This document shows positions 39,239 through 49,081 of a stretch of DNA of 64,000 bases, one piece after another. The stretch comes from Nitrosomonas sp. PY1 (GTDB lineage Bacteria; Pseudomonadota; Gammaproteobacteria; Burkholderiales; Nitrosomonadaceae): contig NZ_BQXC01000001.1 in NCBI RefSeq assembly GCF_022836435.1, forward strand, positions 1,872,121-1,936,120. The letters run 5' to 3'. The notes beneath the pieces are model-generated. The model was given only the letters and a program-made list of their open reading frames with translations, made no database searches and was not told where the DNA came from. The translations under genes were made by a program, and so were the position numbers. The stretch's first letter is position 1. Every line of letters begins with the position of its first letter.

Positions 39239-39338
39239 AGAGATTAGTATTTTCTAGAATAGTGCTTACCTTATCTCATCTCAGAATCTTTCTTATGAGG
39301 AAATTCAATCATACTTTGGGTGATTGAGGTCCCTTAAT

Positions 39339-40271
39339 CTAATAAACTTCCCGGTATCTTTTACGCAAAACATGACCAATGATATTAAAAATGAGCGTTA
39401 GTATCAGTAAAGTTAATCCCGCAGCAAATATCGTTTGATATCCAATACTACCGTGCGGCAAATCCCCAAGACTCACTTGTACTATATACGCAGTAATTGT
39501 GGCTGCTGGTTCCATAGGATTCCAAGTCAAATTTGGCTGCATCCCAGCAGCAATTGCAACAACCATTGTCTCTCCAACTGCACGGGATATTCCCAATATA
39601 TAAGCAGCTGCGATACCAGAAAATGCTGCCGGCATAACGACACGAATCGCTGTTTGAAAACGTGTCGCCCCCATCGCATATGACCCCTCCCTTAAATTCA
39701 TAGGCACTGCTCGCATGGCATCCTCCGTCATTGAACTGACATAAGGGATAATCATAATACCCATTACCAATCCCGCGGAAAGCAAGTTAAATCCTGGCAG
39801 CTCTGGAAAAATCGCTTGCAGTAACGGAGTTACAAATAACAATGCAAAATAACCATATACTACCGTTGGCACTCCTCCCAATAACTCGAGAAAGGGCTTG
39901 GCTACCTCTCTCACGGCAAATGGAGCAAATTCGGAAAGATAGACAGCAATAATTGTCCCTAATGGCAATGCCACCGCTAAGGCTATGAATGAGCTCACCA
40001 AGGTGCCAGATACTAAAGGCAAAATTCCATAATGAGCGTCATCAAACAGTGGCGTCCACTGAGTATCTGTTAAGAAGTCCCAAAGCGATACATGCTGAAA
40101 AAATACCCAGGATTCCTTCAGCAACATCGCTATGATCGCGAACATAATCGCAATTGAAAGCACTGCAGATAAAAACAAAAGGAATTCTATGAATTTTTCA
40201 TGTAAATGGCGACGAAAACTAAAACCAAGCTTACTCACCTTGTCAGTTTTATTATGTGGCCACTCCGTCAC
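39339..40271 (-). CDS. pstC: Phosphate ABC transporter permease PstC
   Basis: The 310-residue inner-membrane permease has six hydrophobic segments. Its family motifs are LWDFLTDTQWTPLFDDAHYG, GGVPTVVYGYFALLFVTP and the EAA loop AVPMNLREGSYAMGATRFQT. It starts with GTG 40271, supported by AAGGA 9 nt upstream. The periplasmic phosphate-binding protein gene pstS, often first in the operon, is absent from the window. Confidence 0.95.
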   Translation of the reverse strand: MTEWPHNKTDKVSKLGFSFRRHLHEKFIEFLLFLSAVLSIAIMFAIIAMLLKESWVFFQHVSLWDFLTDTQWTPLFDDAHYGILPLVSGTLVSSFIALAVALPLGTIIAVYLSEFAPFAVREVAKPFLELLGGVPTVVYGYFALLFVTPLLQAIFPELPGFNLLSAGLVMGIMIIPYVSSMTEDAMRAVPMNLREGSYAMGATRFQTAIRVVMPAAFSGIAAAYILGISRAVGETMVVAIAAGMQPNLTWNPMEPAATITAYIVQVSLGDLPHGSIGYQTIFAAGLTLLILTLIFNIIGHVLRKRYREVY

Positions 40272-40379
40272 TTCTAGGAATCCTTTTGTTTTTTGTATTA
40301 GCTGTTACTAGATCAAATCTAATTTAAGTTAATTAGTTTTTTATCCATAAGACGAAAATCATAGGCGATTTATTATAAA

Positions 40380-40396
40380 TACAGGTTTATCCTGTA
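40380..40396 (-). terminator. Possible terminator after cycB
   Basis: On the minus strand TACAGG-ATAAA-CCTGTA forms a 6-bp hairpin 17-33 nt after the cycB stop and is followed by the T-rich TTTATAAT. The stem is short and the T tract imperfect. Confidence 0.4.
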
Positions 40397-40412
40397 AGGG
40401 GAATGCACTAAA

Positions 40413-41117
40413 TTATTCTTCATCATCCTCATCATCGCTGTCGTCGTCAGACGATTCGGCGTCACCAGTACTCGAATCGGATGATTCTTCAGATTCGGAC
40501 TCTTCTTCCTCATCGTCCTCTTCTTCCTCTCCCTCACTACCTTCTTCCTCTTTCGCCAACACCATCTTGCCCGCAGCTAAACTCGCATTCAAGTCCGTCT
40601 TCGCTACCTCTTCATGCACCAAATTCTGATGACAATCTATACACGTCGCACCTTCCGTCTTCAACTTCTTATGCGCTTCCTGTGCGTCCGCTCCAGGTGG
40701 ATTCGGGTCCCTATGACAATCTCGGCAAGTCACACTGTCCCATTTCTTCAGATTCATCCGCGCATCGTGCGCCATGATCAACCGACGTTCGTTAAATTTC
40801 TCTAGCGTCGAGTAATCGTTAACCAACTCCAAGTATAACTCTCTCGCACCATCTACCGCATGCGTATAGAGCGCTAAGTGGAAATTCTTGAATCCTTGCG
40901 GTATGTGACAATCCTTACATCCAGGATTTACCCCCAATGCACCATAATGCGTCGAGTCCTTCAACTCCTTCTGCGTGTACGTCATCGAATGACAGCTGGT
41001 ACAAAACTCTTCCGTCGATAACGCCGCTTCCCCTCCAAATACTACCGCAACCAGTACTATCCCCAACAGTCCTCCTGTCAGGAGCGTACCTATCGCACCT
41101 TTCTGTAATCCTGTCAT
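40413..41117 (-). CDS. cycB: Cytochrome cM552 (tetraheme NapC/NirT-family quinone reductase)
   Basis: The 234-residue membrane-anchored cytochrome has one N-terminal helix (GTLLTGGLLGIVLVAVVFGG) and four CxxCH heme sites: CTSCH, CKDCH, CRDCH and CIDCH. It belongs to the NapC/NirT family and is thought to take electrons from cytochrome c554 into ubiquinone. The last 45 residues are almost all Glu, Asp and Ser (EEEEDDEEEESESEESSDSS and on), an unusual acidic tail that should face the periplasm and could dock the basic c554. The start overlaps the cycA stop (TAATG), so translation is coupled. The gene is also called cycX. Confidence 0.93.
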   Translation of the reverse strand: MTGLQKGAIGTLLTGGLLGIVLVAVVFGGEAALSTEEFCTSCHSMTYTQKELKDSTHYGALGVNPGCKDCHIPQGFKNFHLALYTHAVDGARELYLELVNDYSTLEKFNERRLIMAHDARMNLKKWDSVTCRDCHRDPNPPGADAQEAHKKLKTEGATCIDCHQNLVHEEVAKTDLNASLAAGKMVLAKEEEGSEGEEEEDDEEEESESEESSDSSTGDAESSDDDSDDEDDEE

Positions 41118-41839
41118 TACTCTTTCCCTTTCTTATCTTTTTTGTCCGCAACCTTTTCCTTAGCATTCGCTTGGAATTCATCGTGGAACTTGAATTTAGG
41201 CTCTCCTACAAAAGTCCCGTCCAATTTGTAGTGCTCGTGCATCGCCTTCACGTCTTTCACCATCTTGTCAAAATCAAATGTGTATTTCTTGTCAACTTCC
41301 GGTGTAAACGGTGTATACGGCGCTTTCGCTCCTTTCCACGGTGAACCTTCATAGTTCAGATGGCATGCACTACATGCTTCTTCAAACTGAAAGTCTTGTC
41401 CTTTATCAGCCAATACCTTACGTTGCATGGTGGTACCCTTGCTTTCAAAGGCTTGCCCACCTTTACGGTGATCTCCACGATAGGACTTGCCCGGTCCATG
41501 GCAGGATTCACAGCCAACCGCAGCAAGTGGCTTCTTCGCAGCTTCAATGGTGTATCCACCTTTCTTGCCAAACCCATCTACGTGGCAACCTACACAGTCT
41601 TTATCTTGTGTATAGTCTTTCTCCGGATCAAGCTTGGCTTTCACTTTGGCTTCCTTGCGCGCGCCCGGCTTCAGCGATTCCATCGCCTTAGCATGCGCCG
41701 TATCTTTCCATGACTTGGCTTGCGATTTGTGGCATGAACTACATTTGGTACGACCTTCAAATGTGTCGGCTAGTACTGTGCCAGTAAAAAATGCGCTCAA
41801 CGCTAGTACAACAAAACCATATATCACTGTGTGCTTCAT
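41117..41839 (-). CDS. cycA: Cytochrome c554 (tetraheme)
   Basis: The 240-residue periplasmic cytochrome accepts electrons from hydroxylamine oxidoreductase. A signal peptide (cleavage after TGTVLA, about residue 24) precedes four CxxCH sites: CSSCH, CVGCH, CESCH and CSACH. The protein is strongly basic at its C-terminus (KEKVADKKDKKGKE). A strong ribosome site AAGGAGGAAAG lies before ATG 41839, and its own promoter lies at 41897-41924, 119 bp after haoB. The order hao-haoB-cycA-cycB is that of Nitrosomonas. The Lys-rich C-terminus opposite the acidic tail of CycB suggests electrostatic pairing, which is my inference. Confidence 0.96.
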   Translation of the reverse strand: MKHTVIYGFVVLALSAFFTGTVLADTFEGRTKCSSCHKSQAKSWKDTAHAKAMESLKPGARKEAKVKAKLDPEKDYTQDKDCVGCHVDGFGKKGGYTIEAAKKPLAAVGCESCHGPGKSYRGDHRKGGQAFESKGTTMQRKVLADKGQDFQFEEACSACHLNYEGSPWKGAKAPYTPFTPEVDKKYTFDFDKMVKDVKAMHEHYKLDGTFVGEPKFKFHDEFQANAKEKVADKKDKKGKE

Positions 41840-41896
41840 CTTTCCTCCTTGTTGTGCCTGTCTTATTCTATTTTTCTATTTGCCACTACGCCGTGT

Positions 41897-41924
41897 ATTG
41901 TACGCTATCGTCAGATTGTGTAAA
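41897..41924 (-). promoter_or_regulatory. Internal promoter of cycA-cycB
   Basis: On the minus strand TTTACA and TACAAT are separated by 16 nt, each matching the sigma-70 consensus at 5 of 6 positions. They lie in the 119-bp gap between haoB and cycA, about 58 nt upstream of the cycA ATG, so the cytochromes can be made independently of hao. Confidence 0.6.
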
Positions 41925-41958
41925 TATTTTGTCGCGACCTCAATTGCCTTTTAGCGCT

Positions 41959-42996
41959 TTACGGTATCTTGTAAACCCAATAACCACCTTGCTGGTAGGC
42001 CACTGGCGCAATGTCTTGCTCAGTCGGCGCCGTTTTGTCCACAAACGGCAATAGCCTCGCTATCAGTGTCTCACTACTCATTTCATCACTTAAAAAGAAT
42101 ACGCGAATTTCATCGTCCGCTAACGATTGGAGTGTATAGGTGTGGAAATCGTTTTCTTTCAGTTGCACTTTCATGTGATTGATCATGCCGTGCATGTTGC
42201 CAGTCAATGGGAAGTTCTTATAGGCAACGCCAATTTTATCCGGGTACATGAGACCCAGCTTGTATAAGTCGGTGACATGAATAACCAGATACGCTTCTCG
42301 GTCACGGCCAATCAGTTCGCGTAGTTTCTGAATGCCCTGTTGCGCAGGAAGCGCTAAAGCAGCACTAAACCGCTTGAAATTTTCTTGTTCCTGCGAATCT
42401 GTCGTATTACCCCAAAATGCCGCTTCGTAGGCTTGTATGGCCTTACTTTGCTCAAGCCACGGTAACGGCAGTATCAGCGGTTCGTTTAAATGGTCGGTAA
42501 ACAGCGTGTCTCGGCCCGTTAGAAGTTTGATTTGCCGCGCTGTGTCCCACCAGGATAGTATCAGTGATTCCGGCGCCGCATGTTTGCCAATGACTGTCAC
42601 TAGCTCCATCAGCTCACTGGGCTTCTTTTCTAAATTATAGAGTACCTCTGCGGTGTTGTTTTTCCAGTCCAGTAATACCGGTGCATCGCTACCCTTTCGA
42701 GCAACTATCATTTCCGCAATCGGCTTTTCTACATCGATTGTCTTAACTTGATATCGCTCTAGCTTTAGTTCCGGCCAGTTACTCAGGTCTATTTTCGATA
42801 TCCGCTTCTTGTCGCCTTGGTCTAAGGGTATCTGTTCATAACTGTAAAAAACTGGCAGCGGTTTAAACCACAGATAAAAAAACCACCCCAGCAAAAGCAA
42901 ACCTCCCGTCACTAGAATAATCCCCAGTGACGGGAGAAATTTGTCTCCCGACCGCACTGCTTTTCCCGTGCGGTCAGTCGCGTTCACGTCTATCAA
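41959..42996 (-). CDS. haoB: Hydroxylamine oxidation protein HaoB
   Basis: The 345-residue protein of the hao cluster (orf2) has one N-terminal membrane helix ([20 protein letters not shown], about residues 24-44) and a periplasmic or soluble domain without heme motifs. Its biochemical role is not established; conservation next to hao suggests assembly or membrane association of HAO. It overlaps the hao stop by 4 bp (ATGA), so its translation is coupled to hao. The length is as in other Nitrosomonas clusters. No motif that would give a reaction is visible. Confidence 0.88.
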   Translation of the reverse strand: MIDVNATDRTGKAVRSGDKFLPSLGIILVTGGLLLLGWFFYLWFKPLPVFYSYEQIPLDQGDKKRISKIDLSNWPELKLERYQVKTIDVEKPIAEMIVARKGSDAPVLLDWKNNTAEVLYNLEKKPSELMELVTVIGKHAAPESLILSWWDTARQIKLLTGRDTLFTDHLNEPLILPLPWLEQSKAIQAYEAAFWGNTTDSQEQENFKRFSAALALPAQQGIQKLRELIGRDREAYLVIHVTDLYKLGLMYPDKIGVAYKNFPLTGNMHGMINHMKVQLKENDFHTYTLQSLADDEIRVFFLSDEMSSETLIARLLPFVDKTAPTEQDIAPVAYQQGGYWVYKIP

Positions 42997-44714
42997 ACTT
43001 GTTCGCTTTGTTTACGTTTACGCCAGCCTACTAAGGCCAATGTGCCCGCTAGCAACATACCGCCTCCCAAACCACCCAGAGAAATCTTCTCGGTCGTGCC
43101 GTCTAGGTCTAACAGGCTTCGTTTGCTTGATGATTCAAGATTTTTAACACGTTCTTGCAAGGCAATCATCTCGCGGATACGTGTGTTTGCATCTTGAATT
43201 TCAACATACGCACGATTCATCGGTCCCCAGCCTTCTGTGTAAGTCCATCCACCCGGATTCACGTGGGCTAGGCCTACGTGCATCTTAGCCAGATCATTTT
43301 CATGCATTTCCAATACCTTCAGTTCCAATGCCGCAGGACTGTTGCCTTTCGACCAGAATAATTGGGCAAAGTATGCATAGCCTTCTTTTTCTGGTGGCGG
43401 AGGTGCCGGACGGTTGGTCTTCTGACCCGTCAACAAGCCTTCTTCGTATAGCTTGTGCACAACATCATTGGCTTCTTGGTATTTGGCCAAGCCTTCCAAA
43501 GTGCCTTTGTCCATCAACTCAAGGTAAGAACGCGCAAAACGTTCTGAGTGACATTGCGTACAGGTAACAACCCATGAGTCTAAACGAGTCTCTGCCCATT
43601 CGCTTTTGATGTTCTCAGCTACACCCGGCACAAATGGATAGTTCGCCCAGCGAATCTTCCTAACCATATTGTGCGTGAACTCACCTTCATATTCCATGTG
43701 GCAGTAAGCACAGGTCGGCGCATTTTGCTTGCCTACCGCAAATGCATCTTTCAGTTGAACTTCCCAGTTCCACTTGTCTCCCAGCATCGCTACCATCTTG
43801 CCGTGCTTAGACATCGAGTACGCTTCCCAGTTGTTATGGTCTACACCACTATGACAGGTCGCGCAAGCTTCCGGTTTGCGTGATTCAGCCGCTGAAAACT
43901 CATGGCGTGTATGGCAAGAATCACATTTGTTTTGATTGGTATGACACATAGAGCAGCCTTCCGCTACTTCACGTTGCGGCATCGCAGCCCATACCGTCGT
44001 CTCTACGTTCGCTTTATAGTCCAGCGCATGCGATGGACGTCCATCCGGCCATTGACCGTGCGGCCATATCATCGTGTCTCTTTCCGATTCACGCTCAGCA
44101 AATTCTTGTAAGTGACAAACACCACACACGTCTGCCGTCGGCATACGTATGTCTTTGGTATGGTCCGCTTTTTTCTTCGTACCAATGTCCACGTGACAGT
44201 CTATACAACCAACTTCCTTCAGCTGCTCGTCTTGTCCCAGTCGCCCCATCGAACGCAAGTTCTTCTCAACATCTTCTAACTTGCCTTTCTTGTAATAGGT
44301 CGGGTCTTCCGGTTTCAAATTCCGAATCTTGTCTAAGTTCGAATGACTGCTGCGCTTCCATGCCTGCACCCATACCGGCGATTCGTCCGCATGACATTCC
44401 ACACATTCCTTGCGGCTCGCTACTTCTTTGTTCGTCGTCGGTGATTTGTAAAATGTCGCCGGATCTAAATAAATCCCATACGGTATCGGCTCCCAATATT
44501 GCGCTAGCGTACCCCTGCCAGCACCTTGCTCCGGATCCTTGTAACGCTTCACTAACGCCTCATGCAACTCCTTCGGCGTTACCTTCGCACGGTCTATCTT
44601 CAATGCCTCAAATAACTCGTTCGGTACACTCGGCATGCTGTTCGCTTGCACTAACCCAACAAACATACAGCCTAACATTACCACCTGTGCCCTCAGCCAT
44701 AACTTCATAGCCAT
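42993..44714 (-). CDS. hao: Hydroxylamine oxidoreductase (octaheme)
   Basis: HAO oxidises hydroxylamine in the periplasm, the second step of ammonia oxidation. All eight CxxCH sites are present: CVECH, CIDCH, CGVCH, CSMCH, CDSCH, CATCH, CAYCH and CTQCH. The segment [18 protein letters not shown] carries the tyrosines expected near the P460 heme cross-link. A signal peptide ends VGLVQA-NS, and a C-terminal helix ([19 protein letters not shown]) is a possible membrane anchor. I place the start at ATG 44714 ([10 protein letters not shown]), preceded by GGGGGAGATGGGAG. A start at 44744 would add ten residues before the signal. The gene lies only 52 bp after the rpoC stop. Confidence 0.97.
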   Translation of the reverse strand: MAMKLWLRAQVVMLGCMFVGLVQANSMPSVPNELFEALKIDRAKVTPKELHEALVKRYKDPEQGAGRGTLAQYWEPIPYGIYLDPATFYKSPTTNKEVASRKECVECHADESPVWVQAWKRSSHSNLDKIRNLKPEDPTYYKKGKLEDVEKNLRSMGRLGQDEQLKEVGCIDCHVDIGTKKKADHTKDIRMPTADVCGVCHLQEFAERESERDTMIWPHGQWPDGRPSHALDYKANVETTVWAAMPQREVAEGCSMCHTNQNKCDSCHTRHEFSAAESRKPEACATCHSGVDHNNWEAYSMSKHGKMVAMLGDKWNWEVQLKDAFAVGKQNAPTCAYCHMEYEGEFTHNMVRKIRWANYPFVPGVAENIKSEWAETRLDSWVVTCTQCHSERFARSYLELMDKGTLEGLAKYQEANDVVHKLYEEGLLTGQKTNRPAPPPPEKEGYAYFAQLFWSKGNSPAALELKVLEMHENDLAKMHVGLAHVNPGGWTYTEGWGPMNRAYVEIQDANTRIREMIALQERVKNLESSSKRSLLDLDGTTEKISLGGLGGGMLLAGTLALVGWRKRKQSEQV

Positions 44715-44766
44715 CTCCCATCTCCCCCTTTTTAATTGCTTCACTACTTAGTATTTTCGGTAAAAT

Positions 44767-47700
44767 CTATACAGCATTATCAGCAGATACCTCTAATTCA
44801 ATACCCAGCTCTGGAGTTTTGTTTTGATTCTTACGTTTATTATGGAATGACAGCCCTGTTCCAGCTGGAACAAGTCTTCCAACAATAACGTTTTCCTTAA
44901 GGCCACGTAATTCGTCTTTTTTACCCATAATTGCTGCTTCCGTTAATACGCGCGTCGTTTCTTGGAAGGATGCCGCAGAAATGAACGAATCTGTCGATAG
45001 TGATGCTTTAGTGATACCTAACAACATAAATTCATAAGTAGCCGGAATTTTTCCTTTACTGATTAAGCGTTCATTCTCATTCAGTAAATCCGCACGCTCA
45101 ACTTGTTCACCTGGTATAAATGTCGAATCTCCAGCATTGATAATTTGAACCCTTCTGAGCATCTGGCGCACAATGACTTCAATATGCTTATCATTGATCC
45201 TAACACCCTGTAAGCGATAAACATCCTGAACCTCATCGGTAATATATCGCGCCAAAGCTTCAACACCTTGTAAACGTAAAATATCACGGGGATCAGCCGG
45301 TCCATCGACAATTACCTCGCCTTTATTAACTACCTGACCATCATGAGCCGTAACATGCTTATCTTTTGGAATCAAATATTCATGCACAGCACCCTCAAGA
45401 TCTGTAATAACAAGTCTCTGCTTACCTTTGGTATCTTTACCAAAAGAAACAATTCCTGTCACCTCAGCCAACAAACCGGCATCTTTTGGCGATCTCGCCT
45501 CAAACAACTCGGCTACTCGAGGCAAGCCGCCAGTAATATCTCTGGTTTTAGATGTTTCTTGTGGAATTCTTGCCAAAACTTCACCTACGCTTACTTGCTG
45601 ACCATCGCGCACTGTAATAATACAGCCGATCTGAAATGTAATACCAACGGATTGATTGCCGCCAACGATCTTGATTTCATTGCCATCGTCATCCAAGAAT
45701 TTAACAAGTGGACGCAATCCCTTGGATTGAGCCACACCGCGACGTTTTGGATCTATAACTACTAAAGTAGACAATCCAGTAACTTCATCAATTTGTTTCG
45801 CAACGGTTACGCCTTCCTCAACATTCTCGAAGCGAACCTTACCCGCATATTCGGTAATAATCGGACGTGTGTGAGGGTCCCACGAAGTCAAAATTTGACC
45901 GGCTTTAACAGTTTCTCCATTGCGAACTAATAAAGTAGCGCCATAAGAAGCCTTATGTCTTTCACGTTCCCGTCCGCTTTCATCTTGAATAATAATTTCG
46001 CCACTTCGAGAAATGGCAATTAATTCATTTTGCGCATTTGTCACATACCGCATGGTAGAAGAATAATGCGCAGTACCGCTTGATTTACTCTCAACTTTGC
46101 TAACAACAGCAGTTCGAGATGCGGCACCGCCAATATGAAACGTACGCATCGTCAGCTGCGTACCGGGCTCACCGATTGATTGTGCCGCGATAACGCCAAC
46201 AGCTTCACCTACATTGACTAAGCTGCCACGGCCTAAGTCTCGCCCATAACATTTTGCACACAGACCATAGCGAGTCTCGCATGTTAATGGTGTGCGTACT
46301 TTAATCTCATCAATACCCATCGACTCAATCAAATCTACTGCATCTTCATCCAATAAAGTACCCGCAGTAAAAACAACACTTTGATTTTCAAGGTTAATGA
46401 TATCTGTCGCTACAACTCTACCAAGAATTCTCTCACGTAACGGCTCGATTATTTCTCCGCCTTCAACTAAAGCTTTCATTACAACACCATTGCCTGTATC
46501 GCAATCATCCTCAGTAACTACTAAATCTTGCGTAACATCCACCAAGCGACGCGTTAAATAACCTGAATTTGCTGTTTTTAAAGCTGTATCTGCCAATCCT
46601 TTACGTGCACCATGAGTTGAAATAAAGTACTGCAGCACATTCAAACCTTCACGAAAATTAGCTGTAATTGGTGTCTCGATAATTGATCCATCAGGTTTTG
46701 CCATTAATCCACGCATACCAGATAATTGCCGGATTTGTGCTGCTGAGCCGCGTGCACCCGAGTCAGCCATCATATAAATAGAATTAAATGATTCTTGCGT
46801 GACTGGTTTACCTTTACTATCGGATTGAATTTTATTGGTTACTTGATCAAGCACAGGCTCCACACCCAATTGATTCATCATCGCTTTTGCTACTTGGTCA
46901 CCCGCGCGTCCCCAAATATCCACTACCTTATTGTACCGTTCTCCCTGCGTCACTAACCCAGAAACATATTGTCCCTCAATCTCTTTCACCTCTTTTTCTG
47001 CCGCGGCAATAATATCGCCTTTTTCTACCGGCACGAGCATGTCATCCGCACAAATTGAAATACCAGCGCGAGTTGCGTAAGTAAATCCAGCATACATGAG
47101 CTTATCTGCAAAAATTACGGCTTCTCGTAATCCGCATCGTCTGAAGCTAGCATTGATCAGTTTAGAAATTTCTTTTTTCTTAAGCGTAGCATTTAGTAAA
47201 GAAAAAGGCATTCCTGGTGGAAAAATTTCAAATAATAATGCGCGTCCCACAGTGGTTTCATATCGACTACTTTTTTCAACGATTTCATTCTCGCTATTTT
47301 TATCATACTCTTTAATTCGTACGGTAATTTTTGCGTTCAATTCTACGTTGCGACTTTCATAGGCACGTGATACCTCATCCACATTCTGAAATAACATACC
47401 CTCGCCTCGCGCACCTACCTTTTCTCTCGTCGTGTAATACAACCCAAGAACAATATCTTGCGAGGGCACAATAATCGGTTCTCCATTAGCAGGCGACAGT
47501 ACATTATTGGTTGACATCATCAAGGCACGACATTCCATTTGTGCCTCTAATGAAAGTGGCACATGAACGGCCATTTGATCGCCATCAAAATCCGCATTAA
47601 ATGCAGCACATACCAGCGGATGCAATTGTATGGCTTTACCTTCAATCAGAACTGGTTCAAAAGCCTGAATCCCCAAGCGGTGTAATGTCGGCGCTCGATT

Positions 47701-48969
47701 GAGCATCACCGGATGCTCACGAATGACATCCTCTAAGATATCCCAAACTACAGGAGTTTCATTCTCAACTTCACGTTTCGCAGCTTTTATAGTACTAGCA
47801 ATCCCCATGAGCTCTAATTTATTAAAGATAAATGGCTTGAATAACTCAAGTGCCATTTTCTTAGGTAAACCACACTGATGTAGTTTAAGTTGCGGCCCCA
47901 CCACGATAACCGACCTACCAGAATAGTCGACACGTTTACCCAGTAGATTTTGACGAAAACGACCGCCTTTACCTTTAATCATATCGGCGAGAGATTTGAG
48001 TGCACGCTTATTGGCACCCGTCATCGCTTTACCGCGACGACCATTATCGAGCAACGAATCAACGGCTTCTTGCAACATACGTTTTTCATTGCGCACAATA
48101 ATCTCTGGCGCTTTCAATTCAAGCAAGCGTTTTAAACGATTATTACGATTAATAACTCGTCGATATAGATCATTAAGATCAGAAGTTGCGAAACGACCGC
48201 CATCCAGTGGAACCAAAGGGCGTAAATCTGGAGGCAGTACTGGAAGTACAGTGAGAATCATCCACTGCGGTTTGATGCCTGATTTATTAAATGCCTCCAG
48301 CAGCTTGAGTCGTTTGGAAATTTTCTTGATTTTTGTTTCGGAACCAGTGCTTTCAATTTCTTTACGTAAATTCTCAATCTCAGCAGTAATATCCAGATTG
48401 CTTAACAAATCACGAATTCCTTCAGCTCCCATACTGGCGCTAAAGTCATCACCGTATTCTTCGGTTTTGATAAGATAATCGTCTTCAGTAAGTAATTGAC
48501 ACCGAGATAACGGTGTTAGTCCGGGGTCAGTCACAACGTATGCTTCAAAATATAAAACCCTCTCGATATCGCGTAAAGTCATATCTAGCACCATACCCAA
48601 GCGAGAAGGTAATGATTTTAAGAACCAAATGTGCGAAACCGGAGTAGCCAACTCAATGTGTCCCATACGTTCACGACGAACTTTAGATAAAGTCACTTCA
48701 ACGCCACATTTTTCACATATAACACCTCGGTGCTTGAGACGCTTATACTTTCCACACAAACATTCGTAATCCTTGACTGGGCCAAAAATTTTGGCACAAA
48801 ACAAACCATCTCTCTCTGGTTTAAATGTACGATAATTGATGGTTTCTGGTTTCTTAACTTCACCATATGACCATGAGCGAATCTTCTCTGGAGACGCCAA
48901 TCCAATTTTAATGGCGTCAAATTCTTCCTTTTGAACAACCTGTTTAAATAAATCTAGCAGTGCTTTCAT
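44767..48969 (-). CDS. rpoC: RNA polymerase subunit beta-prime
   Basis: The 1400-residue subunit is full length. The N-terminal zinc site is [20 protein letters not shown], the active-site magnesium loop is [12 protein letters not shown], and the second zinc site includes [11 protein letters not shown]. The bridge helix and trigger loop regions ([20 protein letters not shown], then [20 protein letters not shown]) are intact. It follows rpoB by 112 bp. In most betaproteobacteria rpsL, rpsG and fusA come next; here hao follows instead. Confidence 0.98.
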   Translation of the reverse strand: MKALLDLFKQVVQKEEFDAIKIGLASPEKIRSWSYGEVKKPETINYRTFKPERDGLFCAKIFGPVKDYECLCGKYKRLKHRGVICEKCGVEVTLSKVRRERMGHIELATPVSHIWFLKSLPSRLGMVLDMTLRDIERVLYFEAYVVTDPGLTPLSRCQLLTEDDYLIKTEEYGDDFSASMGAEGIRDLLSNLDITAEIENLRKEIESTGSETKIKKISKRLKLLEAFNKSGIKPQWMILTVLPVLPPDLRPLVPLDGGRFATSDLNDLYRRVINRNNRLKRLLELKAPEIIVRNEKRMLQEAVDSLLDNGRRGKAMTGANKRALKSLADMIKGKGGRFRQNLLGKRVDYSGRSVIVVGPQLKLHQCGLPKKMALELFKPFIFNKLELMGIASTIKAAKREVENETPVVWDILEDVIREHPVMLNRAPTLHRLGIQAFEPVLIEGKAIQLHPLVCAAFNADFDGDQMAVHVPLSLEAQMECRALMMSTNNVLSPANGEPIIVPSQDIVLGLYYTTREKVGARGEGMLFQNVDEVSRAYESRNVELNAKITVRIKEYDKNSENEIVEKSSRYETTVGRALLFEIFPPGMPFSLLNATLKKKEISKLINASFRRCGLREAVIFADKLMYAGFTYATRAGISICADDMLVPVEKGDIIAAAEKEVKEIEGQYVSGLVTQGERYNKVVDIWGRAGDQVAKAMMNQLGVEPVLDQVTNKIQSDSKGKPVTQESFNSIYMMADSGARGSAAQIRQLSGMRGLMAKPDGSIIETPITANFREGLNVLQYFISTHGARKGLADTALKTANSGYLTRRLVDVTQDLVVTEDDCDTGNGVVMKALVEGGEIIEPLRERILGRVVATDIINLENQSVVFTAGTLLDEDAVDLIESMGIDEIKVRTPLTCETRYGLCAKCYGRDLGRGSLVNVGEAVGVIAAQSIGEPGTQLTMRTFHIGGAASRTAVVSKVESKSSGTAHYSSTMRYVTNAQNELIAISRSGEIIIQDESGRERERHKASYGATLLVRNGETVKAGQILTSWDPHTRPIITEYAGKVRFENVEEGVTVAKQIDEVTGLSTLVVIDPKRRGVAQSKGLRPLVKFLDDDGNEIKIVGGNQSVGITFQIGCIITVRDGQQVSVGEVLARIPQETSKTRDITGGLPRVAELFEARSPKDAGLLAEVTGIVSFGKDTKGKQRLVITDLEGAVHEYLIPKDKHVTAHDGQVVNKGEVIVDGPADPRDILRLQGVEALARYITDEVQDVYRLQGVRINDKHIEVIVRQMLRRVQIINAGDSTFIPGEQVERADLLNENERLISKGKIPATYEFMLLGITKASLSTDSFISAASFQETTRVLTEAAIMGKKDELRGLKENVIVGRLVPAGTGLSFHNKRKNQNKTPELGIELEVSADNAV

Positions 48970-49081
48970 TTGTCACTCCCATAATCAGGGACAATATTGG
49001 TTCTTGTTATAATTCAGATAGTAATCAGAGAACGAAATACAGTTCTGGCTAGCATAACTGCATTTTTATCATCGCCAACAA

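Noticed and set aside
40437..40560. Short tandem repeat array in the cycB 3' end as a CRISPR or minisatellite
   Set aside because: It is simply the codon repetition of an acidic E/D/S tail without regular units or spacers.
44033..44710. 225-codon plus-strand frame opposite hao
   Set aside because: It is antisense to the eight-heme HAO gene; Ser/Pro/Cys-rich as expected for a shadow frame.
44715..44766. A promoter between rpoC and hao
   Set aside because: I found no -35/-10 pair with acceptable spacing; candidate AT-rich hexamers do not match at both boxes.
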